Of a stretch of DNA of 64,000 nt, positions 33,644 to 47,199 are shown piece after piece; positions within the stretch are counted from its first letter, which is position 1, and each line of letters opens with the position of its first letter. The stretch spans positions 612,835 through 676,834 of the forward strand of contig JAJEKV010000041.1 in NCBI GenBank assembly GCA_021234155.1, in the 5' to 3' direction. The notes under the pieces were generated by a model. The model was not told where the DNA came from and did not search any database. It worked only from the letters and a program-made list of their open reading frames with translations. Source of the DNA: Isoetes taiwanensis. Taxonomy: Eukaryota; Streptophyta; Lycopodiopsida; Isoetales; Isoetaceae. A program made the translations under genes and the position numbers.

Positions 33644-36600
33644 ATGATGTGCACTAGACAAATGACTCAGCATTCGTTGCAGGTCGGAGATCGACATCTT
33701 CCACTCTTATGCAAGTGTGCAATCTGTACAAGAATTAATCCAAAAGGTTGTGTATTGGGCAGAAGCACGTATAGGTACCATAACAGACAGAGGCACTGCA
33801 AAACCAAATGTCTTGCTAATAAAATACAGGATGAAGAGAGGGTTGTTTGCACATGTCCTTGTTGTCTATGTGAAGACAACTCTGGTGTCCCTTTCACTAG
33901 AGCAGGATATTTGAAGCATGCTAAACGTGCCAAATATAAAGATACAAATTCTGCATTGGCTGAACTCCATCAAGAAACATCTCAGTTTGGAATCACCATG
34001 GCGGGAGAGGTGTTAGCTTCTAAGGATGTGGCTGATCCGCATCTCTCCTCATTTGATGATTTACCTAATGTGTAGGAGCATCTGCAGATATCGGTGGCAT
34101 TGATTTAGACAATCGTGAAGCTGGGCCATCTATAGTTAGCAATCAGGAGCTTCCAGATGACGGTAAGAATAAGCATGCAAGTCTTGACAACCAGTTTATT
34201 GCTTATTTGCTTTGAGATGCGGGGTATTCTACATATGCATAATGCATCGAAAACACTTCGCAATGCATTCTTGGCTTTGCTTTTCGTGAGTAACAATGGT
34301 AGGCTGTTTAGCATCGATGATTGCCGAGAAAGGTACATGGACCGGAATGGTTAATGGATCTTATGTTCCCACCACTTAAAGTGCATGAAGAATTTGTACA
34401 GAGATATGGGCCTCCCTCCTTTGCAAAGGCATACCGTTTGTTTACATGAAGAGGATGCATTTTATAAATTCAGAGTCATAGAAGATGGCATCAATGTGAA
34501 TCAGAAATGTAAAAGGGATAGGGATGGCCTTTTGACTAGCGGATCTGATTGCATTGAGCATGAGGCATGCTCACTTTGTGGCAAGACTAGGAAGGACGCC
34601 GTCACATTTTTGTACAATCTCAAGTAGCGATATTATGAAACTTAGATCTCAAAGCAAGACCATAGCACATAGTGATAATGAGCATTGGCGGCGGCCGCAA
34701 ACCTGGTTAGGCAAGGGATTTGATGAGCGGCCTTCCTCCATTTCGAATCTTTGGCATGCAAAGCGATGGAGAGAAATGCAATATTTCTGGGATCCACAAA
34801 CAAAGTGGCAGTTACCGATAGTATGCAAGCACTGCAAAACTGTGATCAAGTCATCTTCTTTTGAAGTACAGGGGAAATTGCTGATCATGGAGCGACAATT
34901 GATTTGACATGTCCACAATGCATCCGACGTGAGTCACACCAAAGGACGCAGTGTTTTGGAGATCCTAGAAATCTGGCACTCATGTTGCATTGGGATGGAT
35001 TTCAATCAACTCGGAGCACGATAAGGAGCAGTGGCGTTGTGCGACTTATAGTGTTAAATGGTGGCAGGCATGTTGATGCTAAGGTCAGGGATATTACATT
35101 CCCGGTGCTCTTTATTCCAAAGGAGAGCATTACTTCCGGCACTAACAGCTTAGATCCCTTCCTACAACCATTGGTGGACGAACTTAGAGACCTTTTTGTA
35201 ACAGGTGTAAAGGTAAATTATGCACTTGAGAGTGAGTTCATTCATTCAGGACTGCCACAAGTCTTTCACCAGCGGTGCTTCTTGTATGCTATAACAGTAG
35301 ACCATCCAGCGCAATGTGAAGTCTTAAAATTATCCTCAGGTGCGTACAGTTTGATAACTTCCGTTTTCTGTATGATGTCGTTCTTGTGAAGTCCAGGAAT
35401 TGCATCATGTGAGGACTTATCATACTACAAATCTTAACACAATGGGTTATTGAACATGTAGTTTGATGAACGTGTGGATAGCTTATGAATGGCTTGTCTT
35501 CCTTTTAATTTAGGTAAGGTGCCATGTAGAAGATGCAACCTTGTCTTATCTGCTGCAACTGATGGAAAGTATTACTACGAGGATCTTTGGAAGAAAACAA
35601 GAGTTCCAGATGCAAAGAAGACTATGCAGCATGTACTTCAGAGCATTCAACAGCTAAATGATGGTGTGCCCAATGCTGCACGTGATACAGGTGTTCGCGG
35701 AACGAGCATGTTCTTGGGGCTGTTTCACCTCTACGAATTAGACTTGCTACATCATACTGTTGTGGATCTTATGCATACCCTAGCATTAAATCTCATGCGT
35801 AAGTGCAATAAACTTCTATTTGATCAGATAAAGGAGGAGGGTAATGAAAAAAATTGCCATGGAGAGGTTGCAGGCCATGATTGATGTGAGGACACCCAAA
35901 ATGAAATCTGGCAGGTGTCCAAAAGACCCATTCAAACGGCTTGGCTTCTTCAAAGCGCAAGAGCATCAATTCTTCAGTCAGTGGTATGCAGATTATGTGG
36001 CAGCAAATTTGGTCTCTTCTTCACACTTCAACATTTCTCAAATCGCTACTGACCTTACTAGAATATTCTACGATTTTGCAAGGACAAATGGATGGTCTGA
36101 GCAGACTGTGAATACCACTAGAAAGTTATTGCAGGCTTGGCGTCTCCAGTGGAACGAGCTCTGTGGCCATAACACAGCACCGCTTGAGCACATGATTGGA
36201 GAAGGTCATGTGCTGGATGACATAGAAGTGATAGGTCCACCTGATGCTACCTGGTGTTACTATTTTGAGAGTACCTTTGCTAAGTTAATTCAAAGACATA
36301 CAAATAAGAAAGAGATGGAGTTGACCTATGCTCGTGTAGAGAATCGTATTTTGTTTTCTAGGATCTTTCGATTGAAAGTTTAGACAATGATGGCTTATTG
36401 CCTCAAGAGCGTGCAGCTTTGCAATTACAGTCAGCTTTGAAGCATGTTAATCAGAATGTATTGTCCACTGGCATACTTGGGAATCGTGCAATAGGTATGA
36501 CATGATTGAATGGAAGGATTTCATTTCTAGGAAAGGTATTTTAATCGGGTTTCATCAAACGAGGTAGTGCACGATACAGGAAGCAAGGGCAATCCAAGGA

Positions 36601-37341
36601 GTTCATTTGCTTGTGGACGTTCCGGAAGGTGAAGTTTCAGAATACAAGTCAGTCCTTGTAAGAGGTTCTATATTTAGGGCCGGAGCCACAGTTGTAGTGA
36701 AAAACAAGGATACAGATAGTGGTCAATGGTATGGGAAAATCAGATACTTTTTTGTGCATAGACAAGCAGTTGAAACAAGTGTATACTTTGCAGCAGATTA
36801 TTACAGATACCACATCCAAGATAATAAAATCCAAATCGATGAGCCAAGTGGGATGCCTATCCTGGCTTCCACTATGGAGCCATTCAACCATGAATCTATT
36901 CTGCCAGTTCAATATATTCTTCGAGAAATATGCATTCTGCCAATGCGAACAGCCAAAGATAAAAAAATGATTGCGTTCGAGACTATCACAGCAACATTGC
37001 CAGATAGGCTTCTTCAGTTGCATAAGTGTGGTAATGTTCCAGTATGGCCCCTTGTAGATGATATTGTGGCAATTCAAGCTATAAAGCGAAGTGTCACAAC
37101 ACATCTAGCATCACGTGATGGTTGCTGGTATGCTTGGATTAATGCGGTTAATGAGAAAGATAAGAAGGTGAAGTTGACATGGCTGGAACCAAAAAATAAG
37201 AGGGGACAGCAATGTTTAGGACTCTCATACGAAGAGAAGAAATGGCAATCTTGGAATTGTATTTTATGGGTGTTGAACGTCAAGAAGGAAGGTGAGGGAA
37301 AACATATTTGCTTCTTCTTGCTTGATGATTACCCAATTTGA
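33644..37341 (+). CDS. CACTA-like (tnp2/Plavaka-type) transposase, multi-exon, damaged
   Basis: The plus strand holds a series of exons. The first (33644-34075) has Cys-pair motifs (CKCAICTR, CTCPCCLCED). After a poorly open stretch (34080-34900), the exon at 34904-35340 has MLHWDGFQ, then FPVLFIPKE and LQPLVDELRDLFVTGVKV, the pattern of tnp2-type transposases. After an intron (about 35340-35513) come KVPCRRCNL and a helix with VVDLMHTLALN. A shift at an A7 run near 35848 leads into 35884-36382, which has WCYYFESTFAKLIQRHTNKKEME, a typical late tnp2 segment. The last part (36607-37341) is a clean 244-residue frame like the C-terminal domain of these proteins. I saw no CACTA termini. It probably came from a CMC superfamily element that is no longer active. 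Confidence 0.6.
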
Positions 37342-38452
37342 TAACTATTGGTTGTGTCTTGGACATTATGATGGAAATGCAATTATGAACTTGTTCACAA
37401 GTTCATACTTAGATAAGCTGATACTATCTGAAAATTACCATAGAATTCTTAATATTTAGCCAGCAATGAGCTTTCTTAATATAACTTCATGAGTTCATAA
37501 AATTCTATAATCTAGAGTTTGGGATTCAAATTAATGGGTGATGTTTAACCAAGAGACTTTAGAATAATTTTGTAAGTGGCCATTGCTTTTAAATACGGGA
37601 CAATATTAACAAATAGAATGTTAGCAAAATCTCGGGCCAGGTGTTGTTCTAATTTGGAATGTATAGATGACGGAGCAGTGTAATTGTAGAATGGATATGG
37701 CTCAGTGATTTGGCTGAGATCGATGCTTTCAAATACTGTATTGGATAAAGGTACTGAAGTAAGTCTGTGTTATTATGTCATGCCAAGTTTGTTAATGCAC
37801 TGCGACAGTTACAGTAATATAGACTGTTAAGCAAATATCTAGATGCATCTATGCATGTGGAGCTGAAGGACATCTGTGAGAACTATTCAGTATATTTGGA
37901 GTTGGGATACCTAAGTCATGAGTATTGCAAGCCAAATGCAAGCAAATTAAATTCGATCAACAAAATAGACTATAGTCTATTATGATTTGAATATCAATGG
38001 TTTATTTAAGCGGGAAGATTATCTAAGGGGATGTTTATCCAAGTTTATCTAAGGCAAGCGAGAAACATGTAGACGGTGCCGACTTGGGAAAGGCCGGTCC
38101 TATGGCCGAGTACCAGCAAAGAAACTGAAAAAGGAAAGATCTTGATCTGGCAGCATATAGGTAGATGATCTGGAGTTGTTTGATTGTGCTGAACGTATCT
38201 AGAAAAGACTTGGTGAACTGAGGTAATAAGCAAACAATGAACAGTGATTTATTCAATACCTTATGAACAGTGTTTTCATATGATTTCCTTAATGGTCTAT
38301 TAAATGAAGTCTTGTGTCTAGTGGTTTATTTGATGCAATTAGTGCATTCACAGTTCTCTGAAAGTTTTGTTTTATAAACTAGATGATCCTCTTGTGATCA
38401 TTGTAATTGTTAAAATTTCGATACCCTGGTTCTAGCAAATAAGTTCATTTGC
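37342..38452. other. intergenic, no gene seen
   Basis: AT-rich sequence with no recognisable frame or repeat. Confidence 0.4.
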
Positions 38453-39159
38453 TTAACTAAATTTGTTGAACAAGGCGGTCAGCACTGGTATTATGGACGG
38501 CCCTGCCCACTTAAGCAATTCTGCCTGCATACCATCCAAGTCTGGGGCTTTCCCATTGGCAAGACGTTGTAAGCCTTGTTCCACGTCTGAATCTGTGATT
38601 TCCAGCACTGGGCCTTCTTGCAAGGGTAATGCTGCATGTGCACCCTGAGGGTCGTATAGCTGTTGCAAGTATTGCCTCCACTGCTCGGGAGTGATATTCC
38701 CTGTGGGCTGTACTGGCTTTCTAAGAACCCTTCGCCAGAAGGTCCTGGGGTGACGCTCGTGAGGTAAAACATTTCCCTTTGATGCGCTGCAATGTACCTG
38801 GCTTTCTTAGCTTTAAGGAAGATGCGGTACTGTCTGACTGCATGTGGGCGTAAAACAGGGTCTGTGACTTGGCGGAGCCAGCGTTTGTGTTCCTTGCACT
38901 CTGCATCAAACCATTGATTACGTGGGAAGGTTGTGTTCTTGGAGGTTTGTCGCGGGCGGCTTATCCCAAAGCACCTCTCTGCCGCAGTCCTAAGCACATC
39001 AGTCAGCCGGCCTGTCTGTTGCTCTAGTGTAGGATATTGCAAAATCTCTGCCAGGTCATCTGTAAGCATCTGGGCATAAACCCCTGCATGTTCATAATAG
39101 TAGCAAAGGAAATAGATTAATATTTTATGGAGCCTAGATATAGATATCTTACTGGCCAT
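38453..39159 (-). pseudogene. LINE ORF2 fragment between endonuclease and reverse transcriptase
   Basis: The minus strand reads a linker with NQWFDAECKEHKRWLRQ and KAKKARYIAAHQRE. After a frameshift near 38640-38720 it continues with LQQLYDP and ITDSDVEQGLQRLANGKAPD-L-DG, the opening of a LINE reverse transcriptase (the usual motif is GKAPGxDG). It ends at about 38453, before the polymerase active site. It is truncated at both ends and is not joined to the LINE piece at 40.6-42.9 kb. Confidence 0.75.
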
Positions 39160-40493
39160 GCAGGCAAATGAGTGTTACAGATTCAGTAGGGCATTGGGCA
39201 TAGTTTATGAAAACTTTAAGGTGGGTATCTAGCTGTAAAATACTGGCCCGAAATTGAATAAAGAGTCCTATACAGCAGACTTTGCTCTTTCATCCAGTAG
39301 GCTTACAAAGTGGTATTTGAATTCAAAGCTCAGTCAGTACAAAAATGTTTGGTACCTTTAGCAAGAAGATACAGGTTGGAAATATGGAAATATTAGAAGA
39401 TGAGCTGAACTCTGCAATAATTTGTCCGTGCATATTGTAGCTTAAGATTTAATACTTACATATTTCAGGAGATATGGGGATATTATTCTGAGTTACTGCT
39501 ATGCTCCGCCTCCTCTATGTATAACACTCTGTTAAACTTTGTTACACATTGATACATTGCTGCATAAAGAGAGGTTTAAAGTGACTTGAAACTAAGGCAT
39601 AACATATGTCAGTCTTGCTGGGTTGGTCCACTCTCCAAATGCATCTATATAGTGTAGATATGAGCAGGCCTAATCAATTTTATAGGGCAGTAGAGCTGAT
39701 GCATTGTGAATTTGCTACAGTGTGACCAAATTTACAGGCTTTGTCTAGCAACAAGCAAGGTTGGTGGTTGTTAGAATATGATGATAAACATATACGGGGC
39801 CTATAAGTTGAGGGCAGTTTTTAAAGCACTCAGGGCCAATATCAGATGGGAGGATTAACATGCAGGCTAATATTAAAATTGCTTCTGAACTATATGTTAA
39901 AGGCAGAGTAAGTTAAGCATTCTTTGCTATATTTCTATTATGTTGAGGATTACATCCAAGGTGAAGGGCGAAAAGCCCAAGAAATCTAAGCTTACCTGTT
40001 AGTGACTTAGGCTCTTACCCTTCTTAGGCTAATTGTCCTCTGGTTTCACTGCAGGTAACGGGATTTCTTGCTCCTATGTGTGTTTTCCCATTTACTTAAA
40101 ATTGGAAAAGCTTTACAAGACATGACAAGATTGAAGATACAGTGATGACAGGGGAGAAACTCATTTTAACAAGTCTGCTGAGCTTTGTTTTGTTGATTCT
40201 AAAGACAAGGAAAGTTCTAAACTTTATTATCAAGCGTAGGTTATTCTAGAGTCAATTCTGAACTCTTTTGAACGTAAATATGATGTATCAACGGAAAAAT
40301 GAATTTGATTAACAAAGGGAAATTGTCATTTGTTATAGAATCATGTAATTTCTTTTGACTTTATAAATATTAACCATTTTAAGGCTTAAGTCAATTTTAC
40401 ACCTGTTTTGGCTTAAGGCTGCATATTGACCGGAAGTGGTCTTTGCAAAAGTCTATGAAAGGTAAAAGTCTGTTTGAACATATTTAAAAGGCA
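39160..40493. other. intergenic, no gene seen
   Basis: AT-rich DNA without recognised repeats or frames. It ends at a 24-base T run (40494-40517), which may be the tail of an inserted retrotranscript. Confidence 0.35.
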
Positions 40494-40517
40494 TTTTTTT
40501 TTTTTTTTTTTTTTTTT
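40494..40517. repeat. 24-bp T homopolymer
   Basis: A run of 24 T lies 113 bp before the LINE tail. It may mark the poly(A) tail of a second, short insertion in the same orientation. Confidence 0.6.
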
Positions 40518-40627
40518 GGTATTGATCTTGACTTGTCAATACATTATCACTGCTTCATTGATGAAATATGACTGACTTACATCACCAGAATTTTGATTAA
40601 ATTGCCAACTATTTTATCAATGACATG

Positions 40628-40630
<3 letters not shown>

Positions 40631-40661
<31 letters not shown>

Positions 40662-42850
40662 GGATGAAAGGGAACTTTTAATTACTGAACAAAAAAGAGT
40701 ACAATAATTGTCAAGGTAAACTTACCAATGACAATGTGAAGGAAAACACTATAATAGAAAATGACAAATTTAGTCACTGCATTTGTAACTAATATCTGAA
40801 CTATTTGAAGTAGTCTATATATTCTGTCCAAAAATGGAGCAACAGCCACTTGCATTATGAATTTAAGCCCGATAAGATACCATAGAAGACCAAAATTGTG
40901 GTATTTACAATGGGCATCCGCGTAACCTGAACTCTGTAGGGGAGTCTTGTCTGCAACTTGATCACCTCGAACCATATGTAGTAGTATCCTAAGGATTAAA
41001 TCCAGTGTAATAATCTAGCATTGTTCCAACTCCAAGCTCCACAAGAATGGGTGTTGAAAACCATGGAATGTCAGAGAAGCAATGAAGATATGTAATAATC
41101 CAAAGGAAGTGGAAGTTGATCTCTGCAAATGTATTTAACCCCCTCGACCACAAATTTGCCAAGATGGTAATTGTAGCTATTCCTAAAAGCAATGTACTGA
41201 TCAATAGACATGAAGGAACTGAATGAGAATAGAAAGATGTTAATGTTCCAAGCCTGATAGCCATTTAGAAGAATAGTTTGAACCTAGCTATCATAGACTC
41301 AAGGTTTTGGGGCGGATTATGCTGACCCAGTATTGCCAATTGCACCCAAGCTTCATTAGTAGACAGATCATCAAACTAAGGATGTCCACTAAGCAAACCT
41401 GTCAAGAGATTCAACAAATCTGAAATCAAGGAAGTCATTAGAAGAGAGATCCAGATGTTTGCCCTTAAAAAAATTAAGATGACCAACGAAATCTCCAAAG
41501 GCCAGCCACTTTCTATCATAATTTTCCATTTTTTTAGACCTATGAGACATTGCACAAGTAGTCAGTTCAACCATGAACGGGAATTTCAAATTTGAAGAAC
41601 TCATATTCCTTTTTCCAAGAGTGATTGCATTCCTAAATTTCCAAATGCTCCACAAGGCAATTTGCTTTAAGGTGTTAATGACGGTATTGTTCCCTTTTAG
41701 GAAATGGCAGATTGAGGTTTGAGTATCAATTCTATAACCATCACTATTTAGGATGTCTTTTAGCAAGTTCCAAAAAGGCACTGTTTTGGAACATTGGAAG
41801 ATGTGAGACACAGACTCTAGACACTCTTTACACATATGACATTCAGTATCAAAGTTAGGCACATAATTTTCAAGTCTCTTTTTAAGAAGATATTTAGACG
41901 GTAGAGCTAAGTGAAGAGCCAACCAGGCTGCCAACTGAATCTTAGATTGACAATAAGAATTCCAACAGCTATTCAAGATCTTGATAAATTTATTGGTCGC
42001 TACATTCCATTTAGAAGAAATACTGTTGGATTTAGGGTTGCAGATCTTTTTATAAGCTTTAGAGGCGTTGTAACACAAGCTCGAGCCTTGAGACCAATTG
42101 CTTGAATCACTAATATTGCAGGAGTAGACACCATTGAGGCAAGACAATATGTGTTTGTAGATGGCTTTATCAGCATTGGATGAGATATCAAGATCCTGAA
42201 CCTCACTCCAGGTCCTCCATCTATTTCTTATCCAGAGGTCAGCTAGGATTGAAATACGAGCACTCTCCCACTTTTTGTATAGCTTTGGATGTTCATCAGT
42301 AAGGCAAGTATAACCATTTTTCTTGAACAGAGGAGACCAGAAGATGGAAAAGCTCCCATTATCTTGATCAATAGCTTTATGAGAAAATGAAGGTGCCACA
42401 GCATTCCAGGCCTTAAACAGAAGCATTGAATGGCTGGTAGAAGGAATCAGGAGAGGAGTGAGGGTTGTTTCTTCTGTTGAGGGGTTTGCTGTTCAGAAGC
42501 CAGTATCTAATAATGACCATTGCAGGGGATTGATAACCATGTATAGCTTTCCAAATGAATTTGATTCCCAGAGCTTGTGCTTGATGAAAACAGTGATTTA
42601 CATCCTAAGAAGCAGGATTTCGTTAATTAGAGAAATTTGGTTTTCTCAATCGACAACGAAATAGGTCGCAGTACCCTCCTAGGAAGGGAAAATTTGTTAT
42701 TGTCAAGCAAATTGCAATGGCAGTGAGCACTCTTTTCGATCGCCATATTTTTATCCGCGAGAAAAGGACTTATGGGCATGCCTTCATTGTATTGGAACAC
42801 AAAACTTAGAACAGGCATAATGTCACCAGTTCTCGTGGAAATCACCATGA
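40631..42850 (-). mobile_element. 5'-truncated LINE with poly(A) tail on the minus strand
   Basis: A run of 30 T at 40631-40660 is the expected poly(A) tail of a minus-strand LINE, followed by 'gggatgaaagggaacttttaattac'. The strand then reads about 0.7 kb of 3' sequence and a long frame at 42426-41389. That frame includes the zf-RVT region (LAAWLALHLALPSKYLLKKR, then CHMCKECLESVSHIFQCS). A shorter frame at 41264-40989 has TITILANLWSRGLN, like the ISILADLWIRNRW segment of the main frame, so part of the element may be duplicated. The reverse transcriptase and endonuclease are absent. The left-hand boundary is inferred from the tail, and the upstream end near 42850 is uncertain. Confidence 0.75.
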
Positions 42851-43140
42851 CGATGTTTTTGACCAGTTAGGCAAGGCGTGAGAGCTTACTGCAAGCTTTA
42901 TGGGAGGAGTTTACTATCATTTCCAGATTACTAAACATGTCGAGAAGATCGCGATGGCGATCTTCGCGACAAATTCAGTAATACTATTCGGATATGAATA
43001 CACAATTTACGGATAATAATACACTAGGTCAGTATTTCTAATCAATAACAAAATCTAAGAAAATATACAGAAGCTCAAAAAAGCAGAATACTTTTATAAT
43101 ATTTCATAGTCTTTACATGATCTTTCACATCACTTCCATT

Positions 43141-46100
43141 CTATTGAGTCTCTTTCACAGAATCTGGAATAATGCCAAGTTCCTTGGCCATTCTATCTGC
43201 ATGTTCCTTACCTAAGGCAATCGTCTGTGAGAGATTCATTTCAGAGTGTCCTGTAACCGAAGGGATTTCAACTTCCATTGCATTGGCGATATCCTGCACA
43301 CGCCCTGAGTTGGGTGTATCAAACAATTTGTCCTGTAGCTCATTAGCGAATTCAGACGTGCCCAGTAATTTCCTTCTCTTGCTTCCTTCGATGTTTTCTG
43401 GGTCTTGAAAGTGAGAGTCGGCTTCAGAGGTACCCAAGTATTCAAACTGGCTAGATTGTTTGTTGATCATACCAGTTATTAATGGCATTGCCATTTCAAA
43501 TTTCTGATTCAGTACCTCGAGCTTTTCAAATGTTTTATCAAGTGCAGCGGAGTCCCTTTCTGTCTTCTCTATCATAGCCCGTGTTTCTTGTAGCCTCTCT
43601 TCAAAGCCTTTCTGATCTAACTGGTCCAAGATCTTGTCCACGTTACTCAGATCGGTCGCTTGAGTTATTTTGAGGTCCGGCATGTCTTCAGCGTTAGGGA
43701 CTTCTTTCTGTTCCTCTTCTTCTTCTTCACAGATTGGCCTTGCCATTTTCTTTAAGGTCTCGAAGAACGATCTCAAAAACCTGCAGACCTTGTCGTCATA
43801 CTCCAAGGAAACGCTATGTTTCCCTTGCATCAGAGCCACTCTAGAACAACACCATCATCGGGAACCAACTCCTTGACCATGGCGTAAATATACGACGTTT
43901 TAGCCTGGCCTTTGAGAACGAAATCCCCTTCCATAGCTGCCCACGAGAACTTTGGCTTACCTGTGAAGTATTCCTGATATTTTTTCTTTGTTTTCGCGTC
44001 CACCTCCTCATTACCTGTGATTGAATACTTTGGAAGAGGTGTGCCTCTTGGTGCATTGGTCCCCTGAGTTAGACGCAGCTCCAATCTGGGTTGCACAGGC
44101 AAGATACGGGCCTCACTTCTATTGATCGTCACATGGGTGACGTAGTATTGAAATTCTTTAATCATTTTTTTGCTAACCCAGCCCTGTTCTTCATAAGCAC
44201 CCGTGGAGACATGCGAACTCCCCTGGATCTGACTTTGGCTATACAAGCAGTTCGGCAAGTGGACTGATCTTAAGAGCATGACGATGTGATACACCTTTGC
44301 GGTTGTCATGGTTGCAATCCTGCTGAAAAGATCCGTGTATTTTTTTACTTCCCACACAGTGCTGAAACTGCGCATGTCAATAAAAACCATGCTAGCATTT
44401 TCTGATACCTGCCTCCGCACAAGAATACCAGATTTTGTTACTGCTTTAACAATGTTCATCTATTCTTTCTGTTTCCTTGCTTTCTCGGGTTTGAGTATAG
44501 CCAGAATAGCTTCTAGGAAAACAGTGCGAAGATTTCCTTGGACGATCCTTGTTATAGTTGGCCTTGATATAATCAAAATCCATATCTGCTATATCAAGTA
44601 GCCTCTCTTCATTCAGTTCAGGGAATAGTGTCACAAGCTCCTCCATGCTGCCGAATTTTTTATCTAACAAGCAATTGGCATATGATAGTACCTCACGATG
44701 CATCAAGGTCAGAGTTCTGATGTCTAAGGCCCTCTGCTTACAGTCATGCCTGCCAGTATATCCAGGTTGCACCTTCAAATATGTCTTCCCCAATAGGATC
44801 TCATCCATAAGCTGGGCTACCTTTGCATTGTTCATGCCACGAAGGTACCTGAAAAATGTTTTATTGAAAAAATCTTTTTTTGGCTTCTCTGGCAGTTCTC
44901 CATGATCATCTGATAGCTTCCGTGCTGCCCATTTATTTACAACTTACATGAATTTTGCCCATGGTTCGTCTTGCATAAACAAAAACTGCTTTTCGTCTTT
45001 AAGTTCTTTGACCTTCAATGTAGTGGTGGCCACTTCAACAAAATCCTGCAATGAAATGCTCGTCAGGATCGCGGTCGCGATTTGTTTCAGCAAAAAATGA
45101 ATAGGCTAACCTTCCAAGCTGATGTCACTGCTGTGCCCGTTGGTCCCTGTGGAGGGCAACCGAAAGCCTTGTGCTGATTACGCAGTTGTTGAAGCTTCTC
45201 CACAAGTGGCTCTCTGTACACAATGTCTGCAATTATGTCGTTGCATTGAATAGATAATTGGATGTACTCCCTGTTGGACAGTTTCCATTCAGCACCCGTG
45301 TTCTTCTCCTGGCGTAAACTTTTGCAAATTCCATGCGTTGTTCAATGCTGCCCATCACAGAGCAAAGGATCTGAGCAGCAAATATGCTGTGGTTTCCAGA
45401 AATAATGTAGAATTTTTTGTTCTGAAGGTCATCGGGTCTCGACCAAGTAATTATTTTTCTGCGAAACAAAATAATTTAGTATTTTAATCCATCACAGTAT
45501 TGTATGTATACAAAGTACTTTGTAATTGGGTCAAAAGGCACAACATCTGCCGGCGTAAGAACCTCCGTAGGGCCACTTCTTGAAGCTCCTTATTAGAGTT
45601 TGCACATGGTCGTTAGAACGAAATCGATGCGTCATTGTAGCTGGAGTTGTCTCGCAGTCGAAGATACTTACTTTTGTGAACCAATTCATCCCCATGGAAT
45701 AAAATTTTCTAAACTCCTCCAGTTTTTGTGTTGTTTGTTCTGCAAGTTTTTTTTCCTCAGCGGGGTTGAACTTGAGTTCCTCAGGCATACGAGTATCAAA
45801 AGGGCATGTTATTGCAGTTGAAGTGCCAGAGGGGACACCAGATGAGGTAGGTGTAGATGATGAAGAAGGCTGGCTCTTATCATCTATATTTAACTTCTGT
45901 AGTTTAATCTTGAAAGTATGTGTCTTCTTTTGTACTGGCTCATCCTTTTGACTAGAATGTACTGTAGGGGGAGGCATGAGCAATTTCGGAGTAGTAGGAT
46001 CTACAACTGCTGAGGATATTGGATTAGCAGAGCAGGTCGTAACTGGATCTTTCGGCGCAGATGATTCACCAATTGCAGCCAATGGAGCAACAGTCCTTTT

Positions 46101-46640
46101 CTTAGCAACTGCACGCAACCAGTTTGTATCCATACGCGAGGGTAGCTTGTTGTCCTTAGTAGCCTTTAAGGCACAAGAAGGAGGCTTCTTATCTACTGAC
46201 AATCCCTTTCTGCATTTGTTGAATCCCACAAGAAGATCTTTGTTGCACTTAATACCAGATAGAGAAGGAATCATATGATAGGAGAATCCAACCATAGCCC
46301 TTTGCACTAGTTGGCACACCCTTGCCACTAGCCGGTTTGTTCACTTTGCTTGCGACCATGATGGAGGGGTCGTAGTTTTGCCATCGCAGGATGTACTCTA
46401 CAAACTGCAACTGCTGCATGTCCTCGACGCTAAATATAATGGCATCCTGCACGTTATTTTTTGTACCCTCCCACATGGCTACGATGATGCCCAGCTGTTC
46501 GAAGTCATCTGTTGATTTGCTGAAGTTTCCTCCATAAGTTTGCCCTCTGCTTTCAATTCGTTGATGTTGTCGAGTGTCTCCACTGTCGAGGCTCGAGGAT
46601 CCGGAACGAAGGTTCTCCTGACCTATTTTACTGCCCTAAA
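43141..46640 (-). pseudogene. Second ParB-like/DNA-methyltransferase gene, decayed
   Basis: From 46640 the minus strand reads an N-terminal region (EQLGIIVAMWEGTKNNVQDA), a frame change near 46320, a low-complexity linker, then VVPFDPITKYF and FYIISGNHSIFAAQILC, a ParB-like GxHR motif with Ser for Arg. A shift near 45300 leads into EYIQLSIQCNDIIADIVYREP. A good intron (about 45039-45110) and further exons follow (44835-44446). The methyltransferase part (44459-43830) has SMVFIDMRSF where motif IV belongs and ends LVPDDGVVLEW. The next frame starts at VALMQGKHSVSLEYDD, so the glycine-rich motif I between them is missing and the frame shifts. The tail is acidic (CEEEEEEQ). Layout and motifs match the gene at 9796-12993. 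With several shifts and no SAM loop it cannot be active as read. Confidence 0.6.
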
Positions 46641-47199
46641 GTGCACAAGGCAACTAATACTATCACAAGAAGAATTACTTATGTCTACTTACTCTACAAT
46701 CCCTATTTTTATACCTTTATCCACTCTACCTCAAATGACCCACTTGGCATTTGGCACTTTACTAGGCACTGAGAAAGGTACTTATTTACTGTTATGGGGT
46801 GGTAGAAAGAGAGTTATTCACTGGATGTACTTGGTGTGCTAGACTGAATTACCTAGATAGAATGAATTCCTAGACAATTATCTATGATACAAGGCATGGC
46901 TGAAGACACTTGATGATAGTGCACCTATAACGTGTGTTGGTGTATCATACCAACGTGTGACAACAATTTCTAAGGCCTTGGCAACTAGCTGGGTTTCTAA
47001 GAAAAAGGCTTGATTATGCTACCTGTACGTAGACAAGAAGATACTTAGCAAGATAATAGCGACAACTAAGCTGAGATGAATGCAGATGCTGTCTCTATCT
47101 AGCTTAAGAATCTTGGTTCTAACTCTAAGGCTTGGTCATAAATATTATCTAACATAATTAAAGCTTAAATTTAAGAATTATAATTCAAACACAAACGAT
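46641..47199. other. intergenic, no gene seen
   Basis: No recognisable gene or repeat between the second ParB/methyltransferase gene and the SINE-like sequence. Confidence 0.35.
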
